40,407 bases of DNA from Caryophanales bacterium UBA1231 (GTDB taxonomy: Bacteria; Bacillota_I; Bacilli_A; ML615J-28; CAG-313): contig DBWT01000084.1 in assembly GCA_002309035.1 (NCBI GenBank), positions 12,558 to 52,964 of the forward strand, written 5' to 3'. Each line of letters starts with the position of its first letter. Positions within the stretch are counted from its first letter, which is position 1. The notes beneath the pieces were generated by a model. It did not search any database. It saw nothing but the letters and a program-made list of their open reading frames with translations, and was not told the DNA's origin. Of the stretch, positions 36,477 through 40,407 are shown one piece after another. Both the position numbers and the translations under genes were made by a program.

Positions 36477-37227
36477 TAAACCTATAGGTATTTTAAAAAT
36501 TAAACCAAAAGGCAAGAAGTTTTTTGTCACATTTGATCAAGATGAATTAGAGTTAACTGAAGAATTAATGGTAACTTATCGGGTTAGTCTTGACAAAAGA
36601 TATACAGAAGCTGAATTTAAACAATTAAAAACAGAAGCTAAAATAGGTAAATCATTAGATAAAGCAATTAACTATATTTTCTATAAACCTCGTAGTGAAA
36701 AAGAGGTATACGAATATTTAAAAAAAGAAAAGCTTGAAGAAAAAGATATCAACAAAATTATCACAAAGTTAAAAAAGAACAAATTAATTAATGATGAATT
36801 ATATGTTGATGCACTTATCCAAGATTTTCATTTAAAACTTAAAGGGCTTCACGCTTTTAAATATGAATTGATTCTGAAAGGTATTGATGATAGTCTTATA
36901 AATAAAGCTCTTTTAAATTATCATGAGGAAGAAATGCTTGAAGAACTAATTGTCAAATATCAAAAAGAAGCAGATAGATTAAATAATCTACCAGTCATCA
37001 AGCAAAAACAAAAGATTAGGGAGTCTTTAATTAGAAGAGGATTTGAAAATCAAACAATCAACGAAGTCTTAAATCAATTGCTTTTTACCGAAGATCTTGA
37101 AGAAACTTTTTTAAAAGAATTAAGTAAGATTCAACAAAAAACTAATGATTATAACAAGCAACTTACGTACCTTATTTCTAAAGGATTTAATTATCAATTG
37201 ATTAAAGAATATTTGAAAAAGTCGTGA
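36457..37227 (+). CDS. recX: RecX-family regulator of RecA
   Basis: 256 residues from ATG 36457, with GAAGG about 8 bases upstream. RecX caps and shortens RecA filaments on DNA. A variable N-terminal part (1-65) precedes three-helix repeats: DKAINYIFYKPRSEKEVYEY and the L-x-x-x-KLINDELYVDALIQD stretch are typical, and GLHAFKYELILKGID and RRGFENQTINEVL are the later repeats. Similar in size to the longer Bacilli forms. Last gene of the CDF-prfB operon; no terminator is visible between it and the riboswitch. Confidence 0.88.
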   Translation: MTQSNNDKPIGILKIKPKGKKFFVTFDQDELELTEELMVTYRVSLDKRYTEAEFKQLKTEAKIGKSLDKAINYIFYKPRSEKEVYEYLKKEKLEEKDINKIITKLKKNKLINDELYVDALIQDFHLKLKGLHAFKYELILKGIDDSLINKALLNYHEEEMLEELIVKYQKEADRLNNLPVIKQKQKIRESLIRRGFENQTINEVLNQLLFTEDLEETFLKELSKIQQKTNDYNKQLTYLISKGFNYQLIKEYLKKS

Positions 37228-37289
37228 TTTTAATAACGTTTTCAAAAACTAATTTATATAAAAACAAATAAAAAAGTAGTAAAATAATA

Positions 37290-37414
37290 ATGTCTTCAGG
37301 GCAGGGTGCAATTCCCGACCGGTAGTTATAGTCTACGAGCTCCTTTTCGCATTTTTGGAGCATGATAAGGTGTGATTCCTTAACCGATAGTATAGTCTAG
37401 ATGGAAGAAGATAT
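37290..37414 (+). promoter_or_regulatory. FMN riboswitch (RFN element)
   Basis: Aptamer with closing stem ATGTCTTC (37290-37297) / GAAGATAT (37407-37414). The conserved core is clear: AGGGCAGGGTGCAATTCCC and GACCGG on the 5' side, then GATTCCTTAACCGATAG and AGTCTAGATGGAAGAAGA on the 3' side, as in RFN elements. FMN binding is expected to favour the terminator at 37425 and switch off ribU. A weak -10 candidate TAAAAT lies at 37280-37285. Confidence 0.95.
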
Positions 37415-37424
37415 CCTTTCTTTT

Positions 37425-37451
37425 CCGCGCCCTTTTTGTGCGCGGTTTTTT
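37425..37451 (+). terminator. riboswitch expression-platform terminator
   Basis: CCGCGC (37425-37430) / GCGCGG (37440-37445) with a 9-base loop, then TTTTTT. A G+C-pure stem in an AT-rich region, directly after the aptamer. Confidence 0.9.
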
Positions 37452-37471
37452 AATTAAATAGGAGTGTGAAT

Positions 37472-38146
37472 ATGAATTTACATCATCATAATAGATTATT
37501 GTTTAATCACAAAAAAATCAAGAACTCTGAAATTAGAGAAAACCATTTTATTCGTAAAAAACCACCTGTAACATATATTGTTCAAGTAGGTATTTTATCA
37601 GCTATTTCCATTGTTCTATATTACTTTAAGTTTCAATTACCATTTTTCCCATCGTTCTTAAGTGTTCAATTTTCAATGCTTCCAGCTTTGATTGCATCTT
37701 TTTCACTTGGACCAGTAGGGGGAATGCTTGTTGTTATTATTAAATTCTTATTTAAAGTAGTATCCACAAGATCGGCAGCAATCGGTGAAATCGCTGATTT
37801 AACAATTGGTCTTTCAGTTGTCTTTACAACAGGATTAATTTATTCATTCAAAAGAACAAGAAAAGGTGCACTTATCTCAATACTATTTGGAATTGTTGTT
37901 TGGTGCGCGGTTGGCGTTTTAATGAATTATTTCGTTTTAATTCCAGCATATGTTAAAATTTATGGTTTAAAACCTGTTTTAGGTTTACTTAAAAAGTTAC
38001 CAGGTGTCAATGAAAGTAATTACTTAGGTAAATATATTCTCTATGCTTGTTTACCATTTAATTTAATGTTGTCATTTGTTGTATCTATCGTTACACTTCT
38101 TTTATATAAAAGAATTTCATTTGTTTTCGAAAAAATGGAAAAATAA
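37472..38146 (+). CDS. ribU: ECF transporter riboflavin-specific S component RibU
   Basis: 224 residues from ATG 37472 (AGGAGTG upstream; an in-frame GTG at 37466 overlaps that site). After a basic, His-rich tail of about 35 residues, the six-helix core has the RibU motifs SVQFSMLPALIASFSLGPVG, STRSAAIGEIADLTIG and VLMNYFVLIPAYV. It captures riboflavin and needs the shared EcfT/EcfA module, not in this window. Control by the FMN riboswitch confirms the vitamin. Confidence 0.95.
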   Translation: MNLHHHNRLLFNHKKIKNSEIRENHFIRKKPPVTYIVQVGILSAISIVLYYFKFQLPFFPSFLSVQFSMLPALIASFSLGPVGGMLVVIIKFLFKVVSTRSAAIGEIADLTIGLSVVFTTGLIYSFKRTRKGALISILFGIVVWCAVGVLMNYFVLIPAYVKIYGLKPVLGLLKKLPGVNESNYLGKYILYACLPFNLMLSFVVSIVTLLLYKRISFVFEKMEK

Positions 38147-38178
38147 AGAACTTGCATTTTAATATGCAAGCTCTTTTT
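38145..38178. terminator. bidirectional terminator between ribU and the HAD gene
   Basis: AAAGAACTTGCAT (38145-38157) and ATGCAAGCTCTTT (38164-38176) pair with one mismatch around a 6-base loop; T-rich at both ends when read from either side. Confidence 0.82.
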
Positions 38179-38187
38179 AATTAATTA

Positions 38188-38997
38188 TTACTTTTTATAG
38201 AAAAAGTTTTTTAAGAATTTATAAACACCTTTGTTGTAACAAGAATCTACCACAAATGTTGCATGAGGAATTAAATCTTTGTGCGCATTCCCCACAGCAA
38301 CGCTAATTCCTGCTTCTTTAAACATTTCGATATCGTTGTGTCCATCACCAATTGCCATAACGTATTTTGGGTCTAGGTGGTAATAATCAATGGTAGCTTT
38401 AATTCCACTACCTTTATTTGTTAAGACATTGTAAACTTCACCAATTTCAATACCTGAATCAATACCCCAATAACGAAATCTTAAGATACCTTGATATTTC
38501 GTATTGATGTATTCTTCTAAGTTTGATGAACCACCTTGTTTAACAAAGGTTATGGCTCCATTAGGGTTTTCTTTTAAAATTTCAGGAAGTGGACCAATAT
38601 GCATTTCTCCACCATCAACATGAAGATATGGTTTCACAAATTTATCAAATTTTTGAGTGTAGACTGAATCATGAATCTCTGAGAAGATATTGACTAAATC
38701 ATCGCCCAAATATCTAATAATATCGAAAATATATTCTTTATTGACTCTTAAATCAGTAATAGGAAAATTGGCATCTAAAGGATGATGAACTAATGCACCA
38801 TTATAGTTGATGAGCGGTGTATTTAATTTCATCTTTTTATACATATGAAAGCTTGATCTCTTTGGTCTACCTGTTGCGATCATAACCATATGTTTCCTAT
38901 TTAATTTCTTTAAAAGGCGTACAGCTTTTCTTTCATATTTGTAAAAATCAAGCATTAAAGTGCCATCAAGATCTACAACAATTAAATACTTTTCCAT
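38188..38997 (-). CDS. Cof-type HAD phosphatase
   Basis: 269 residues, HAD superfamily subclass IIB. The nucleophile motif is VVDLDGTL (D9, D11), motif II is ATGRP, the cap domain lies between (about 85-190), and motif IV is GDGHNDIEMFKEAG, followed by SVAVGNAHKDL. Such enzymes remove phosphate from sugar phosphates, PLP, FMN or similar small molecules; with ribU next door an FMN-related role is possible but unsupported. GGAGG lies 7 bases before the ATG. Single gene, convergent with ribU. Confidence 0.92.
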   Translation of the reverse strand: MEKYLIVVDLDGTLMLDFYKYERKAVRLLKKLNRKHMVMIATGRPKRSSFHMYKKMKLNTPLINYNGALVHHPLDANFPITDLRVNKEYIFDIIRYLGDDLVNIFSEIHDSVYTQKFDKFVKPYLHVDGGEMHIGPLPEILKENPNGAITFVKQGGSSNLEEYINTKYQGILRFRYWGIDSGIEIGEVYNVLTNKGSGIKATIDYYHLDPKYVMAIGDGHNDIEMFKEAGISVAVGNAHKDLIPHATFVVDSCYNKGVYKFLKNFFYKK

Positions 38998-39018
38998 ATG
39001 TCAACCTCCATATTGAAT

Positions 39019-39047
39019 ATTATATCAAAAACAATAATTAATTTCAA
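39019..39047 (-). promoter_or_regulatory. promoter of the HAD phosphatase gene
   Basis: Minus strand TTGAAA (39047-39042), 17 bases, TATAAT (39024-39019), with TGA directly before the -10 (extended). Confidence 0.8.
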
Positions 39048-39079
39048 TTTATTCAAATTTCATTATTAAAGAAAAAGAG

Positions 39080-39108
39080 TTGAAAAAAAGTGAGAAGTGT
39101 AGTAAAAT
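39080..39108 (+). promoter_or_regulatory. promoter of the FtsK-like gene
   Basis: TTGAAA (39080-39085), 17 bases, TAAAAT (39103-39108), divergent from the HAD promoter. Confidence 0.7.
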
Positions 39109-39151
39109 ATATATACAAACAAAATTATTAAAACAAGAAGAGGAGGGAAGT

Positions 39152-40407
39152 ATGAAAAATAACCAAAAAATGGAATTCAAACTTATCTTTATCAAGGAAG
39201 ATGCCATTGGTAAAAAGCTTGATCTTAAAATGCCTAGATACATTCCTGAAACACCATTAGATACATTCCCAATTCTTTATTTAAATGAAGAAAAGAAAGA
39301 ACAAAAAGATCTTGATACAAAAGTCTATAATTCAAAAGATATTTTTGTTTCACCAATTGTGGGTATTCAAAAGAATCAAAAAGTTACTGGTGTTCAAGAT
39401 AGTGAATCATTTGGTTCATATCATCGTTTTGAAAAACAACAACAAAAGGAAACAGACAAAAGAAAACTTAAAAAAGAATTTGATTTATTAGATAGTCAAG
39501 ATTATTTAAATATTTTAGATAATAGTTATAAAACTAAACAACAAGATGATTTAGGCTTCGATTTTGATGTTGATGAATCATTAGATGATGCTCCTGTTTC
39601 AACAAGAGGTAATCTAGAGCCAATCTATAGTGAAGAAGATTATCAAAGATACAATCTAGAACAATCTGAAGATTTAACAGCTACTTATGAATATCCAGTA
39701 GAAGAAAAACAAGTAGAAGTTAAACCAGAAATCATTAAAGAAGAAATTATCGAAGAACCTGTAAAACCTCATCTAGAAGAAAAAGAAGTAGAACCACAAA
39801 ATTCTAAAGAAGACCTTTTAGATGAAATGTCGATGGATGAAGTTATTGAACAACATCGTATTACTAGAGCCCCTGAGCCTATTAAAAGAGAAATTCCAAA
39901 TAAACCATATCGACATAAGAAATATATCATTCCACCACTTAATCTATTACGCAAAAACTCTGGTGAAATCTTAATTGATAATAAGTGGGCACAAGAAAAA
40001 CAAGATATTATCAATAAAGTCTTTGCTGAATTCAACTATGGAGCAAAAGCAATTGGTTATAAAATTGGTCCTACTGTTACTTTATTCTTAATTGATATTG
40101 AACCAGGCACTGATGTTAATAAATTAAATAGCTTCTCAAATACTTTACAAATGAGACTAAAAGCAATGAGTTTAAGAATTCAATCACCAATCATCGGCTT
40201 CGATTGTGCTGGTGTGGAGATTGCGAATGCGGAAAGAACAAATGTCTTGTTAGGTAATTTAGTTGATAACAAAGAGTTCCTAAATAGTCCAAACAAACTA
40301 CAATTCCCATTAGGCTTAAACGTAAATGGTGAAGTTGCATATGCCGATGTTGAAAAAATGCCACACGGCCTATTTGCTGGTCGTACTGGTAGTGGTAAGA
40401 GTGTTTG
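39152..40407 (+). CDS. FtsK/SpoIIIE-type DNA translocase without N-terminal membrane domain (3' end cut by window)
   Basis: 418 codons are visible and the frame is open at the window edge. The first 240 or so residues are hydrophilic, acidic and low-complexity (Glu, Asp, Lys, Gln), resembling the linker of FtsK. A beta/alpha domain (about 265-375) follows, with FNYGAKAIGYKIGPTVTLF and FDIEPG-like sequence typical of FtsK alpha/beta domains, then MPHGLFAGRTGSGKSV with Walker A K416. FtsK proteins normally begin with four membrane helices; none is present here, yet the ATG has a strong AGGAGGG (39142-39148) and a promoter at 39080. It pumps double-stranded DNA in the family, in chromosome segregation. 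Motor half and gamma domain lie beyond the window. Confidence 0.88.
   Translation, partial: MKNNQKMEFKLIFIKEDAIGKKLDLKMPRYIPETPLDTFPILYLNEEKKEQKDLDTKVYNSKDIFVSPIVGIQKNQKVTGVQDSESFGSYHRFEKQQQKETDKRKLKKEFDLLDSQDYLNILDNSYKTKQQDDLGFDFDVDESLDDAPVSTRGNLEPIYSEEDYQRYNLEQSEDLTATYEYPVEEKQVEVKPEIIKEEIIEEPVKPHLEEKEVEPQNSKEDLLDEMSMDEVIEQHRITRAPEPIKREIPNKPYRHKKYIIPPLNLLRKNSGEILIDNKWAQEKQDIINKVFAEFNYGAKAIGYKIGPTVTLFLIDIEPGTDVNKLNSFSNTLQMRLKAMSLRIQSPIIGFDCAGVEIANAERTNVLLGNLVDNKEFLNSPNKLQFPLGLNVNGEVAYADVEKMPHGLFAGRTGSGKSV

Overview
The window is a 40.4 kb, very AT-rich stretch of bacterial chromosome with densely packed, mostly plus-strand genes. Gene content and order are those of a low-GC Bacilli/Mollicutes-type lineage: rsmB-rlmN-rsgA-rpe, rpiB plus a complete F-type ATP synthase operon, hpf-secA-prfB, and ECF-transporter S components for vitamins. 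TGA is used as a stop (for example yitT and the folT-like gene) and an intact RF2 gene is present, so the standard code applies, unlike most mycoplasmas. The combination suggests an uncultured, host-associated, fermentative relative of the Erysipelotrichia, Acholeplasma or RF39 groups. That placement is inference; no rRNA is in the window.

Layout. 1-5.2 kb: the tail of an upstream gene, a fucose/arabinose-isomerase-like protein with a Nudix hydrolase, and a large M6-like metalloprotease lipoprotein. 5.2-7.6 kb: a convergent PPi-type phosphofructokinase, a divergent pair of membrane proteins, and a tRNA-Thr(GGU). 7.9-11.5 kb: an operon of a folate-type ECF S component, gpmI, a shortened enolase-like protein that lacks the enolase active site, and a DUF975 membrane protein. 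11.5-12.4 kb (minus): an Lgt-family protein. 12.5-21.4 kb: one long operon of an unknown helical protein, rsmB, rlmN, rsgA, rpe, malQ and a B-repeat/leucine-rich lipoprotein. 21.4-28.9 kb: rpiB with atpZ-like, atpI-like and atpBEFHAGDC. 28.9-30.0 kb: a probably leaderless small orphan gene and an MntP-like exporter. 30.0-37.2 kb: hpf, secA, a cation diffusion facilitator, prfB, a YitT-family protein and recX. 37.3-38.1 kb: an FMN riboswitch with terminator controlling ribU. 38.2-39.0 kb (minus): a Cof-type HAD phosphatase. 39.15 kb to the end: an FtsK/SpoIIIE-type translocase cut by the window edge.

The genes fit together as central carbon metabolism (PPi-PFK, GpmI, Rpe, RpiB, MalQ), energy coupling (an ATP synthase whose c subunit carries a sodium-binding signature), vitamin salvage instead of synthesis, ribosome maturation and hibernation, protein secretion with lipoprotein display, and metal export. 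Promoters are very regular: TTGNNN-17-TATAAT, or extended -10 TGnTATAAT. Convergent genes share bidirectional terminators.

The most unusual item is the enolase-like gene at 10093-10857, translationally coupled to gpmI. It keeps both ends of enolase but has lost the catalytic middle. Also notable are an FtsK-like protein with no membrane-spanning N-terminus, the Na+-type c subunit, the leaderless orphan, and the absence of the PrpC/PrkC pair from between rlmN and rsgA.
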